In this document: piece by piece, positions 16,593 through 24,540 of the stretch | How the letters are laid out: each line of letters begins with the position of its first letter | Position numbering within the stretch: the stretch's first letter is position 1 | Assembly (NCBI GenBank): GCA_031379885.1 | Contig: JANNFN010000085.1 | Coordinates: 1 to 29,434 of the forward strand | Source of the DNA: Methylotenera_A sp031379885 | GTDB lineage: Bacteria > Pseudomonadota > Gammaproteobacteria > Burkholderiales > Methylophilaceae | Length of the DNA: 29,434 nt | Direction of reading: 5' to 3' | Made by a program: the position numbers and the translations under genes | The notes under the pieces: generated by a model | What the model was told of the DNA's origin: nothing | The model's database searches: none | Seen by the model: the letters and a program-made list of their open reading frames with translations, nothing else

Positions 16593-17375
16593 ATGGATAA
16601 GAAAATAATTACCGAATTAGGCGATGAACTTTATCAAGCGTTAACCACGCAGACGATGATTGAGCCACTGACCAATCGTTATGCCGACATTACGATTGAA
16701 AATGCCTACAATATTCAGCAGCGGATGATTGAACGCCGCATACAAGCTGGCGAGCGTATTATTGGTAAAAAAATTGGTGTTACCTCGTTAGCTGTAATGA
16801 ATATGCTAGGTGTGTATCAACCAGATTTTGGTTACATGCTAGATGGCATGCTTTATAACGAAGGTGAGTCTATCGATATCGCTACATTGATTCAACCAAA
16901 GGCGGAAGGTGAAATTGCTTTTATTCTAAAAAAAGATCTTTTAGGCCCGGGCATTACAAATGCACAAGTGCTTGCGGCGACTGAATGTGTGATGCCGTGT
17001 TTTGAGATTGTTGATTCACGTATTCGTGATTGGAAAATTAAGATTCAAGATACGGTAGCTGATAACGCCTCATGTGGTGTTTTTGTGCTTGGCGACCAGG
17101 CGGTTGACCCACGTAAACTAGATTTGGCATTGTGTGGCATGGTGTTGGAGAAAAATGGTGAGCTTATTACTACTGGCTCTGGCGCAGCGGCGCTCGGCTC
17201 ACCTGTCAATGCAATCACTTGGCTGGCAAATACCATGGGCGCGCTTGGTATTCCATTAAAAGCGGGCGAAGTAATACTGTCTGGCGCGCTCGCCGCAATG
17301 CTTCCTGCTAAAGCGGGTGATAATTTCCGCGTCAGCATAGGCGGGCTTGGCGGCTGTAGTGTTAGGTTTCATTAA
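16593..17375 (+). CDS. dmpE: 2-oxopent-4-enoate hydratase (DmpE)
   Basis: A 260-residue member of the fumarylacetoacetase-like hydratase/decarboxylase family. It adds water to 2-hydroxypenta-2,4-dienoate to give 4-hydroxy-2-oxovalerate. It follows DmpE closely: GERIIGKKIGVTS, MLGVYQPDFGY, QPKAEGEIAF (metal-binding Glu residues), DSRIRDWKIKIQDTVADNAS and GSGAAALGSPVNA. The paralogue at 19406 is the decarboxylase; this copy has the hydratase-type N-terminus and NMLGV region. The gene is followed by a 16-bp tandem repeat that begins within its last codons. Confidence 0.93.
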   Translation: MDKKIITELGDELYQALTTQTMIEPLTNRYADITIENAYNIQQRMIERRIQAGERIIGKKIGVTSLAVMNMLGVYQPDFGYMLDGMLYNEGESIDIATLIQPKAEGEIAFILKKDLLGPGITNAQVLAATECVMPCFEIVDSRIRDWKIKIQDTVADNASCGVFVLGDQAVDPRKLDLALCGMVLEKNGELITTGSGAAALGSPVNAITWLANTMGALGIPLKAGEVILSGALAAMLPAKAGDNFRVSIGGLGGCSVRFH

Positions 17376-17412
17376 TGGTCGATTTCATTAATAGTCGGTT
17401 TCACTAAATATT
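17365..17412 (+). repeat. 16-bp tandem repeat spanning the dmpE stop
   Basis: Three units with a 16-base period, GGTTTCATTAATGGTC (17365-17380), GATTTCATTAATAGTC (17381-17396) and a decayed third copy (17397-17412). The first unit carries the dmpE stop TAA (17373-17375). Confidence 0.7.
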
Positions 17413-17450
17413 AAAGTTACATATATTAAAGTTTTACGGGAGTATCACTA

Positions 17451-18362
17451 ATGAAGAAAATCAAATGTGCGCTGATTGGTCCAGGTAATATTGGCACTGA
17501 TTTGCTCGCTAAATTACAGCGCAGCCCAGTACTCGAACCAGTGTGGATGGTGGGTATTGACCCGAATTCTGACGGCTTAAAGCGTGCACGCGAGATGGGC
17601 ATTAAAACCACTTCCGATGGCGTCGATGGCTTATTGCCACACGTAATTGCCGATGGCGTACAGATTGCGTTTGACGCGACCAGCGCCTATGTGCATGCTG
17701 AAAACTCACGCAAATTAAACGCGCTGGGCGTGATGATGATTGATTTAACGCCTGCCGCGATTGGCCCATTCTGCGTGCCACCTGTTAACCTAAAAGAACA
17801 TTTAGGTAAGCGCGAAATGAACGTCAATATGGTGACGTGCGGTGGGCAGGCGACCATTCCTATAGTGGCCGCGGTATCTAAAATTCAGCCTGTTGCTTAT
17901 GCGGAAATTATTGCGACTGCGGCTTCAAAATCAGCTGGCCCAGGTACACGTAAAAATATTGATGAGTTTACGACCACCACGGCGAACGCAATTAAAGTAG
18001 TGGGCGGCGCAAAACAAAGCAAGGCGATTATTGTACTTAACCCAGCTGAACCTCCGTTGCTGATGCGCGATACTGTGCATTGCTTGACGGAAACTGAACC
18101 CGACCAAAAACGCATTACCGCTTCTATTTTAGAGATGATTACCGAAGTGCAAAAATATGTTCCAGGCTACAGGCTGGTGAATGGCCCAGTGTTCGACGGC
18201 AATCGTGTTTCAGTTTTTATGGAAGTGACAGGGCTTGGCGATTACTTGCCAATTTATGCGGGCAACTTAGATATTATGACGGCCGCTGCTGCACGCACCG
18301 CAGAAATGTTTGCTGAAGAGTTGCTAAGCGGCACAATCACACTTCAGCCGGTTGCTGCTTAG
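17451..18362 (+). CDS. dmpF: Acetaldehyde dehydrogenase, acylating (DmpF)
   Basis: A 303-residue enzyme turning acetaldehyde, NAD and CoA into acetyl-CoA. The Rossmann motif is IGPGNIGTDLL at residues 9-19; catalytic Cys130 lies in VTCGGQATIP; the C-terminal GLGDYLPIYAGNLDIMTAAA helps form the channel interface with the aldolase. Family length is about 300-315. GGGAG precedes ATG 17451, and dmpG follows after 15 bp, matching the physically associated aldolase-dehydrogenase pair that passes acetaldehyde through a channel. Confidence 0.95.
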   Translation: MKKIKCALIGPGNIGTDLLAKLQRSPVLEPVWMVGIDPNSDGLKRAREMGIKTTSDGVDGLLPHVIADGVQIAFDATSAYVHAENSRKLNALGVMMIDLTPAAIGPFCVPPVNLKEHLGKREMNVNMVTCGGQATIPIVAAVSKIQPVAYAEIIATAASKSAGPGTRKNIDEFTTTTANAIKVVGGAKQSKAIIVLNPAEPPLLMRDTVHCLTETEPDQKRITASILEMITEVQKYVPGYRLVNGPVFDGNRVSVFMEVTGLGDYLPIYAGNLDIMTAAAARTAEMFAEELLSGTITLQPVAA

Positions 18363-18377
18363 GCAAAGGAGAAAAGA

Positions 18378-19409
18378 ATGAATCTTGAAGGTAAAAAAAT
18401 AATTTTGCATGACAATACGCTGCGCGATGGCATGCATCCTAAGCGTCACCAAATTACAATAGATCAAATGCTTGCTGTGGCCAAAGGTTTGGATGATGCG
18501 GGTATGCCATTGCTGGAAATTACACATGGCGACGGCTTAGGCGGCGCATCGGTCAATTATGGTTTTCCGCTACATACGGACATAGAGTATTTGAATGCGG
18601 TCATTCCACACCTCAAACACACCAAAGTTTCTGCCTTGCTAGTGCCGGGTATTGGCACAGTAGATCATCTGCGCGCCGCATTTGATTGCGGCTTGCACAC
18701 AGTACGCGTGGCAACACATAGCACCGAGGCAGACGTCTCGGAGCAACACATTACAGTGGGGCGCAAACTGGGGCTGGATACTGTGGGTTTTTTGATGATG
18801 GCGCATATGAATACCCCAGAAAAATTGGCCCAACAAGCTAAATTGATGGAAGGCTATGGCGCAGAATGCGTCTATGTGACTGATTCTGCAGGCTATTTAT
18901 TGCCAGATGGCGTCACTGATCGCGTAGCCGCTTTGCGTGCTGTGCTGAGGCCAGAAACGCAAATTGGTTTTCATGGACATCATAATATGGCGATGGGCGT
19001 GGCTAATTCGCTCGCGGCAATTGAAGCTGGCGCAATTCGTATTGATGGCTCTACCAATGGCTTGGGTGCTGGTGCCGGCAACACCCCGTTGGAAGTGTTC
19101 GTTGCCGTGTGCAACCGCATGGGCGTTGAGACAGGCGTTGATTTATATAAAATCATGGATGTCGCTGAAGATATTGTGCTACCGATGATGGACCACATGG
19201 TGCGGATTGATAGAGAGGCGCTTACTTTAGGCTACGCAGGCGTTTACTCCACATTCTTACTCTTCGCTAAACGTGCGGCGGCTAAATATAATGTTCCAGC
19301 GCGCGATATTTTGGTCGAGCTCGGTCGTCGTGGCATGGTAGCTGGCCAAGAAGATATGATTGAAGACACTGCAATGACAATGGCTAAAGAACGTGGGTTA
19401 GCCGCATGA
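18378..19409 (+). CDS. dmpG: 4-hydroxy-2-oxovalerate aldolase (DmpG)
   Basis: A 343-residue class II pyruvate aldolase splitting 4-hydroxy-2-oxovalerate into pyruvate and acetaldehyde. The TIM-barrel start HDNTLRDGMH supplies Arg16, metal ligand Asp17 and His20. The metal-binding pair is His199 and His201 in FHGHHNMAMG. The C-terminal domain with YKIMDVAEDIV is the partner-binding region. AAGGAG is well placed before ATG 18378. The last codons overlap dmpH by four bases. Confidence 0.96.
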   Translation: MNLEGKKIILHDNTLRDGMHPKRHQITIDQMLAVAKGLDDAGMPLLEITHGDGLGGASVNYGFPLHTDIEYLNAVIPHLKHTKVSALLVPGIGTVDHLRAAFDCGLHTVRVATHSTEADVSEQHITVGRKLGLDTVGFLMMAHMNTPEKLAQQAKLMEGYGAECVYVTDSAGYLLPDGVTDRVAALRAVLRPETQIGFHGHHNMAMGVANSLAAIEAGAIRIDGSTNGLGAGAGNTPLEVFVAVCNRMGVETGVDLYKIMDVAEDIVLPMMDHMVRIDREALTLGYAGVYSTFLLFAKRAAAKYNVPARDILVELGRRGMVAGQEDMIEDTAMTMAKERGLAA

Positions 19410-20194
19410 ATCTAGATAAAGCCACCATAGCAAAACTGGCGGAACATTTGGAAAATTGCGAGCTAGAAGCACGCGATACCACCAAAATCACCGACGATTA
19501 CCCTGACATGGATTGGGACGATGCGTATGCGATTCAAGATGAAATTCGCCGTCGCAAAATTACACGTGGCCACAAAATTGTCGGCTTGAAAGCGGGTTTA
19601 ACTTCATTTGCAAAAATGAAACAAATGGGTGTAGATACGCCTGTTTTTGGCTTTATGGCAGATTACTACGCCGTGCCAGAAGGTGGTGAATGCCAAATTT
19701 CAAAACTCATTCACCCAAAAGTCGAGCCAGAAATAGCTTTCGTCACCAAAACTGCTATTAAAGGACCTGGTTGCCATATTGGTACAGTGTTGGCAGCCAT
19801 AGATTTTGTGATGCCAGGCATTGAAGTGATTGATTCGCGCTATCGTGATTTTAAGTTTGATTTAAAAAGCGTGATTGCGGATAACACTTCTGCAACGCGC
19901 TTTGTAGTTGGCGGGCGAGCCATTCCCGTGGCGGATGTGGACCTTCGCACAGTGGGTATTGTGTTAGAAAAAAATGGTGAGCCTGTGTCATTTGGCGCTG
20001 GTGCGGCCGTGCTTGGCCACCCTGCTTTGGCGATTGCCATGCTGGCGAACCACTTGGCAGCGCGTGGTGAAGAAATTCCAGCGGGCTCGCTTATTCTTTC
20101 TGGTGGCATTACCGAAGCGGTTGCTGTGCAAGCAGGCGATTCTGTTTGTTTGCGTGTGCAAGGCATGGGTTCAGTCGGTATGCGTTTTGTCTAA
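19406..20194 (+). CDS. dmpH: 4-oxalocrotonate decarboxylase (DmpH)
   Basis: A 262-residue paralogue of DmpE that decarboxylates 2-oxo-3-hexenedioate to 2-hydroxypentadienoate and works together with the hydratase. Diagnostic parts are DWDDAYAIQDEIRRRK, GHKIVGLKAGLTS, QMGVDTPVFGFMADY, HPKVEPEIAFV (metal ligands) and the C-terminal VQGMGSVGMRFV. The ATGA overlap with dmpG indicates translational coupling. All expected family parts are intact. Confidence 0.94.
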   Translation: MNLDKATIAKLAEHLENCELEARDTTKITDDYPDMDWDDAYAIQDEIRRRKITRGHKIVGLKAGLTSFAKMKQMGVDTPVFGFMADYYAVPEGGECQISKLIHPKVEPEIAFVTKTAIKGPGCHIGTVLAAIDFVMPGIEVIDSRYRDFKFDLKSVIADNTSATRFVVGGRAIPVADVDLRTVGIVLEKNGEPVSFGAGAAVLGHPALAIAMLANHLAARGEEIPAGSLILSGGITEAVAVQAGDSVCLRVQGMGSVGMRFV

Positions 20195-20208
20195 AGTAGA
20201 GATAGGTA

Positions 20209-20805
20209 ATGATTCTTTTCCATCGTCATGATTGCCCATTTTGCTGGAAGATTCGATTGGTGCTTGCTGAGGCGAAGATGGAATGCAGTTTTGAGTCGCA
20301 GGCAGATGTGACGCTGTACTCCCCACAGGCAACCGTGCCTGTGTTGTTGGATGGAGAATTTGCGATTTGGGATTCTTCAGTGATTGCCGAGTATATCGCT
20401 GATTTATCGCCGCAGGCGAAGTTGATGGGGGAAGAGCCTGTTGCGCGGGCACGAATTCGCTTGATGCACACGTACTCAGACAGAATTGCTGGATTGGGCT
20501 TGAGAGATGTTATTTTTCAAAGACGCAGCAAATCAGTCGCTGAGCAAGATTTACAACGTATTGAGCAGGGTAGCAAACATTGGGAAAAAACACTGGATTG
20601 GTTAGAAGCTAATTTCGGTGGTACTTACATGGCTGGTGCTACATTTAGCGTTGCAGATTGCGCGCTAATTCCTAGGCTCAGTTTGGCTAAGGCCTATGGG
20701 CTACATCTTGATAGTGCTCGCCATCCAAAGTTGGTAGATTGGCTAGGTCGGGTAATCAAGCGCCCCTCTTATGATGCAACCAAGCCTTCAATTACTGGAA
20801 TTTAG
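20209..20805 (+). CDS. Glutathione S-transferase-like protein (CPFC type)
   Basis: A 198-residue soluble protein. The N-terminal thioredoxin fold carries Cys9-Pro-Phe-Cys12 (FHRHDCPFCWKIRLVL), then the cis-Pro QATVPVLLDGEFAIWDSSVIAEYIA segment that holds glutathione. A helical C-terminal domain has TFSVADCALIPRL. The Cys-type active site resembles Omega/Lambda GSTs and glutaredoxin-like enzymes more than Tyr or Ser GSTs. GSTs recur in aromatic clusters (BphK in biphenyl strains can remove halogen from ring-fission products). Its place between dmpH and dmpI makes a detoxifying or thiol-repair role plausible; the substrate is unproven. Confidence 0.85.
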   Translation: MILFHRHDCPFCWKIRLVLAEAKMECSFESQADVTLYSPQATVPVLLDGEFAIWDSSVIAEYIADLSPQAKLMGEEPVARARIRLMHTYSDRIAGLGLRDVIFQRRSKSVAEQDLQRIEQGSKHWEKTLDWLEANFGGTYMAGATFSVADCALIPRLSLAKAYGLHLDSARHPKLVDWLGRVIKRPSYDATKPSITGI

Positions 20806-20808
20806 CAC

Positions 20809-21390
20809 ATGAATAAAATCGACATAAAAGTCTATTTCAATTTTCGTAGCCCCTACTGTTACTTGGCTTCCAAGCGCATGTTTGATGTATTACTTGCGCC
20901 TGATATTCAAATCATTTGGTGCCCATTAGGTGGATGGAACGGGCGATCAGCTCCTGATCGCGTAGCCTATAAATTACCGATTGTACGGCAAGATGTCGCA
21001 CGCTGGTGTCGTCGCTTAGACATTCCTTTTGTGCCACCACCAACAGAGACAGATCCAACAAACGCGGCGCTGGGCTCACTTCTTGCTGAGAGAGTTGGAC
21101 GTTTGCCAGAGTATGTTTTAGAAGTAATGCGCGAAGAATGGGAGTTTGGCCAAAATATTGGCTTAATTGAGCCTTTGCTACGTGCAGCACAGCGCGCAGG
21201 CTTAGATCCTGATCAATTGCAGCAAGCGCTGACAGATGAAAATAGCATTGCTAAGTTAAAAGAGTTTGAAGAAAGTGCTAAAGCTGACGGCGCGTTTGGC
21301 GTACCAACGTTTATCGTTGGAAAAGAAGTTTTCTGGGGCAATGACCGCCTAGACTTTCTTGCCGAACATATTGCTAGCTTAAAAGCTTGA
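20809..21390 (+). CDS. 2-hydroxychromene-2-carboxylate isomerase/kappa-GST family protein
   Basis: A 193-residue DsbA-fold protein. FNFRSPYCYLAS supplies Ser14, the position used for glutathione activation in this family. WCPLGGWNG and the C-terminal DGAFGVPTFIVGKEVFWGNDRLDFL (the conserved GVPTF cis-Pro and WGNDR) are diagnostic. Homologues isomerise 2-hydroxychromene-2-carboxylate in naphthalene breakdown, but no naphthalene genes are seen here, so a general glutathione-linked isomerase is more likely. It starts three bases after the GST-like gene, and both probably act as one module. Confidence 0.86.
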   Translation: MNKIDIKVYFNFRSPYCYLASKRMFDVLLAPDIQIIWCPLGGWNGRSAPDRVAYKLPIVRQDVARWCRRLDIPFVPPPTETDPTNAALGSLLAERVGRLPEYVLEVMREEWEFGQNIGLIEPLLRAAQRAGLDPDQLQQALTDENSIAKLKEFEESAKADGAFGVPTFIVGKEVFWGNDRLDFLAEHIASLKA

Positions 21391-21442
21391 TTCTAATAAA
21401 GTTTATTTAGCTAATTTATTCTATGTTGTAAGAAAGATAGAG

Positions 21443-21634
21443 ATGCCATTTGCACAAATTTATTTAATCGAGGGACGAACAGAAGCACAAAAACGTGCCG
21501 TCATTGAAAAAGTCACCGAAGCCTTATGCGAGGCGGTCGGCGCGCCAATTCAAAGCGTTCGTGTTGTTATTCAAGAAGTCCCCAGTACCAATTGGGGCAT
21601 TGCTGGCGTTCCTGCCAAAGACTTAGGACGTTAA
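21443..21634 (+). CDS. dmpI: 4-oxalocrotonate tautomerase (DmpI/XylH)
   Basis: A 63-residue subunit; after Met removal Pro1 is the catalytic base. Arg11 (EGR) and Arg39 (SVRVVIQEV) match the mature DmpI/XylH numbering, and Trp in TNWGIAG sits at the position of the hydrophobic residue next to the active site. It converts 2-hydroxymuconate to 2-oxo-3-hexenedioate, the substrate of DmpH. Gene order differs from Pseudomonas, where dmpI follows dmpH directly. Confidence 0.95.
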   Translation: MPFAQIYLIEGRTEAQKRAVIEKVTEALCEAVGAPIQSVRVVIQEVPSTNWGIAGVPAKDLGR

Positions 21635-21641
21635 AATTACT

Positions 21642-22472
21642 ATGACAATTAATCCAGAAATCGGCAAGTCTATTCTTGCCAACGGCATTCAAACTAATTA
21701 TCACGAGCATGGAAAAGGCGAACCAGTGCTGCTTATTCATGGTTCTGGGCCAGGCGTAACAGGCTGGGCAAATTGGCGATTAACCATTCCAGCGCTGGCT
21801 GAGAATTTTCGCGTGATTGCGCCTGATATTGTTGGTTTTGGTTACACCGAAAGACCCGCCGATGTGCAATACAACATGCAAACATGGGTGAACCATATTT
21901 TTGGTTTTATGGATGCACTTGGCATAGAAAAAGCGCATGTCGTTGGCAACTCATTTGGCGGCGGCCTAGCACTGGCAATGGCGATTCGCGCGCCGCAGCG
22001 TGTTGGGCGACTGGTATTAATGGGTAGCGCAGGTTTGCCATTTACACTAACCGAAGGTTTAGACCGCGTTTGGGGTTACACGCCGTCAATCGACAATATG
22101 CGCGGCCTGCTAGATTTATTTGCTTTCGACCGTAGCCGTGTCACAGATGATTTAGCACGTATGCGCTATGAGGCCAGTGTACGACCTGGCATTCAAGAAG
22201 CGTTTGCACAAATGTTTCCTGCACCGCGCCAAAACGGCGTAAATGGCCTTGCAAGCGATGAAGCTGCAATCAAAGCGTTGCCGCACACCACGATGATAGT
22301 GCATGGGCGTGAAGACAAAGTTATTCCTCTCGCAAGCTCCTACGAGCTTTTTAGCATGATACAAAAAGCGCAAATTCACGTGTTTGGGCAATGCGGACAT
22401 TGGACGCAAATTGAACATGCTGCACGCTTTAATGAGCTCATTAGAGATTTTTTTACTGAAGCGCAAAATTAA
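21642..22472 (+). CDS. dmpD: 2-hydroxymuconic semialdehyde hydrolase (DmpD/XylF)
   Basis: A 276-residue alpha/beta-hydrolase of the C-C bond (MCP) hydrolase group. The oxyanion motif is HGSGPGVTGWANW; nucleophile Ser104 lies in VGNSFGGG; Asp225 in HGREDKVIP and His253 in CGHWTQIE complete the triad. It cleaves ring-fission product to formate (or acetate from methylated substrates) and 2-hydroxypentadienoate, bypassing DmpC, DmpI and DmpH, so the cluster can handle methylphenols too. It follows dmpI after seven bases. Confidence 0.94.
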   Translation: MTINPEIGKSILANGIQTNYHEHGKGEPVLLIHGSGPGVTGWANWRLTIPALAENFRVIAPDIVGFGYTERPADVQYNMQTWVNHIFGFMDALGIEKAHVVGNSFGGGLALAMAIRAPQRVGRLVLMGSAGLPFTLTEGLDRVWGYTPSIDNMRGLLDLFAFDRSRVTDDLARMRYEASVRPGIQEAFAQMFPAPRQNGVNGLASDEAAIKALPHTTMIVHGREDKVIPLASSYELFSMIQKAQIHVFGQCGHWTQIEHAARFNELIRDFFTEAQN

Positions 22473-22477
22473 CTCAT

Positions 22478-23161
22478 ATGGCGTTCGATAGCCTAGCGGA
22501 TAAGCAGGTACTCATCACTCAGGCTGATGCTTTTATGGGGCCAGCTTTGTGTGAGGTTTTTGCTAAACATGGTGCACAGGTTATTGCAGATACATCCTCT
22601 CTTGTAGAAAGTGAAACACCTGCAAAAGTAGTTGCGGCAGTTGGTCACGTGGACATATTAATTGTTAATCTTGCCATTAAAGCCCCCAGCACCTTGGTGC
22701 ACGAGGTTGGTGATGGTGAGTGGGAAGAAATTTTTAAAACCATAGTTGACCCACTTCCTAGATTGGTGCGCGCAGTATTGCCGCAGATGATGGCACGCAA
22801 AGCAGGCAAAATTTTGGTGATGGGTAGCGCGTCTGCACTACGTGGCATGAAACAGCGCTCTACCTATAGTGCGGCGCGAGGTGCGCAGCTAGCCTACGTG
22901 CAAGCGGTAGGTGTGGAAATGGCACAGTACAATATTCAAGTGAATGCAATCGCACAAAATTTTATCGAGAATCCAACTTATTTTCCACCTGAAGTTCAAG
23001 CAGATCCAGCTTTTCAAGAGCGATTGAAACGTGAAGTGCCACTTGGCCGCTTAGTCACCGGTAGAGAAGATGCTGAATTCGCAGCCTATCTTTGCACTGA
23101 TTCTGCATCCTGCTTTGTTGGTCAAGTTTTCCCAGTTAGTGGGGGTTGGGTAGTTAGGTAA
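22478..23161 (+). CDS. Halohydrin dehalogenase-like SDR protein
   Basis: A 227-residue SDR-fold protein with two defining changes. The NAD(P)-binding TGxxxGxG is replaced by T14-QADA-F19-M-G21, i.e. T-x4-F-x-G. The catalytic triad is Ser117, Tyr130 and Arg134 (S-x12-Y-x3-R), with Arg where ordinary SDRs have Lys. Both match the fingerprint published for halohydrin dehalogenases, recalled from memory. The region NIQVNAIAQNF...YFPPEVQADPAF and the C-terminal GQVFPVSGGW also resemble HheC by eye. Such enzymes expel halide from vicinal halohydrins, forming epoxides, and open epoxides with anions. It starts six bases after dmpD, as last gene of the operon. A non-catalytic SDR or novel lyase remains possible. 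Confidence 0.8.
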   Translation: MAFDSLADKQVLITQADAFMGPALCEVFAKHGAQVIADTSSLVESETPAKVVAAVGHVDILIVNLAIKAPSTLVHEVGDGEWEEIFKTIVDPLPRLVRAVLPQMMARKAGKILVMGSASALRGMKQRSTYSAARGAQLAYVQAVGVEMAQYNIQVNAIAQNFIENPTYFPPEVQADPAFQERLKREVPLGRLVTGREDAEFAAYLCTDSASCFVGQVFPVSGGWVVR

Positions 23162-23176
23162 AACCAAATGGAGCTA

Positions 23177-23215
23177 GCGACTGCACAGAGCGCAGTTATG
23201 CGCTTGTTTAGTCGC
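23177..23215. terminator. Nested hairpin between convergent genes
   Basis: The outer arms are GCGACT (23177-23182) and AGTCGC (23210-23215), and the inner stem is AGCGCA (23189-23194), GTTA loop, TGCGCT (23199-23204). It fills the 65-base gap between the SDR stop and the convergent quinone oxidoreductase stop, so it could end transcription from both sides. No strong T-run, so termination efficiency is uncertain. Confidence 0.45.
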
Positions 23216-23226
23216 GTATGGCCAGT

Positions 23227-24201
23227 TCAAGGTATCAGCACGCTTGATCCCATATTTTTACGCGCTTCAAGGTCGCGATGCGCTTGGGCGGCGTCTTTAA
23301 GTGAATACTGGTGCTTCACTTCAATCTTCACCTTGCCGCTTTGTACAATGTTAAACAATTCAGTTGCGGTATTGTGCAAATCACTATTCGATGCAATATA
23401 GTGCGTGAGGTTTGGACGGGTAATAAATAGCGAGCCTTTTTGTGCTAGAAGACCAAGCTCTAAAGCGGGCGGAGGCCCAGAGGCATTACCAAAGCATACT
23501 AACAGCCCAAACGGACTCAAACAATCCAGCGATCCAGCGAAAGTGTCTTTGCCCACCGAGTCATAGACTACTGGAACGCCTGCACCTTTGGTAATCTCAC
23601 GCACGCATTCTACAAAATTTTCAGTACAATAATTGATACAATAATCTGCGCCATGTTGCATCGCAAGCGCGCACTTTTCATCTGAGCCTGCCGTGCCGAT
23701 TACCGTTGCCCCAAGCGCTTTTAGCCATTGGCAAGCAGTCAAGCCCACTCCGCCCGAAGCCGCATGAAACAATACGGTATCACCCGCTTTAACGGGGTAA
23801 GTTCTGCGAATAAGATACTGCACCGTCATGCCTTTAAGCATCATCGCGGCAGCTTGCACAAATGAAATGGCATCTGGCAGTTTGCACAAACGTAGCGCAG
23901 GAAAGTTACGCACTTCACAATAAGCGCCAGGCGCGCTACTTACATAAGCGACACGATCGCCAATTTTTACATGTGTAACATTACTACCAACCGCCTCAAC
24001 GATACCAGCCGCCTCATTACCACCGATTGACGGTAGCGACACTTTATAAAGCCCGCTACGTTGGTAGGTATCGATAAAATTCAAGCCAATCGCTACATGC
24101 CGCATACGCGCTTCATCTGGCGCTGGCGCATCAACCATTACATCCTCATAGCGCAATACATCTGGTCCGCCAAACTCATGAAACCGCACTGCTTTACTCA
24201 A
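23227..24201 (-). CDS. NADPH:quinone oxidoreductase-like zinc-independent MDR protein
   Basis: 324 residues from TTG 24201, chosen because AGAGGA lies six bases upstream and the resulting SKAVRFHEFGGPDVL matches the family's N-terminus; a further TTG at 24216 would overrun that site. Family features are GLNFIDTYQRSGLY, the GNEAAGIVEAVGSNV segment and the nucleotide-binding HAASGGVGLTACQWLKALG. No zinc-binding cysteines of classical alcohol dehydrogenases are seen. Qor-type proteins reduce quinones by one electron or act on enones, useful where catechols auto-oxidise. It is convergent with the meta operon and closes the catabolic region. Confidence 0.87.
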   Translation of the reverse strand: MSKAVRFHEFGGPDVLRYEDVMVDAPAPDEARMRHVAIGLNFIDTYQRSGLYKVSLPSIGGNEAAGIVEAVGSNVTHVKIGDRVAYVSSAPGAYCEVRNFPALRLCKLPDAISFVQAAAMMLKGMTVQYLIRRTYPVKAGDTVLFHAASGGVGLTACQWLKALGATVIGTAGSDEKCALAMQHGADYCINYCTENFVECVREITKGAGVPVVYDSVGKDTFAGSLDCLSPFGLLVCFGNASGPPPALELGLLAQKGSLFITRPNLTHYIASNSDLHNTATELFNIVQSGKVKIEVKHQYSLKDAAQAHRDLEARKNMGSSVLIP

Positions 24202-24216
24202 AATAAATCCTCTCAA

Positions 24217-24540
24217 ATACTTTTATTTTTACTCACGCCAAGCTTAAAATTCTAGCAAACTAATCGCAATCAGTTAACATAATCGATGCGTTTTAATTGA
24301 TCAAGTTGAATATTAGCCAAATCCACTTCGCCCAGTATTACACTTTTCACACGGTGACGGGCGAAGGGTGTATTATTGATTTTGTGTAATCTTCCGCTAT
24401 GTAGAACCACGAATGACGGCTACGGGTCGACAACAGAAGTCGACTTGCTGAATATGAAGGACTGCTTTTCACTTTTACTACTTATCAAAGGCACAAGGTT
24501 TAACGGGCGCTTATATCTAACCCCTCACAACGACTCCCAA
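24217..24540. other. Non-coding stretch, AT-rich, no gene seen
   Basis: No convincing gene or RNA is visible. A 71-residue open frame at 24376-24591 resembles no known family. The palindrome GTCGAC occurs at 24426-24431 and 24439-24444, and again in the tRNA fragment loop at 24698-24703. The stretch probably holds decayed mobile-element DNA and the promoter of the 23227-24201 gene. Confidence 0.5.
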
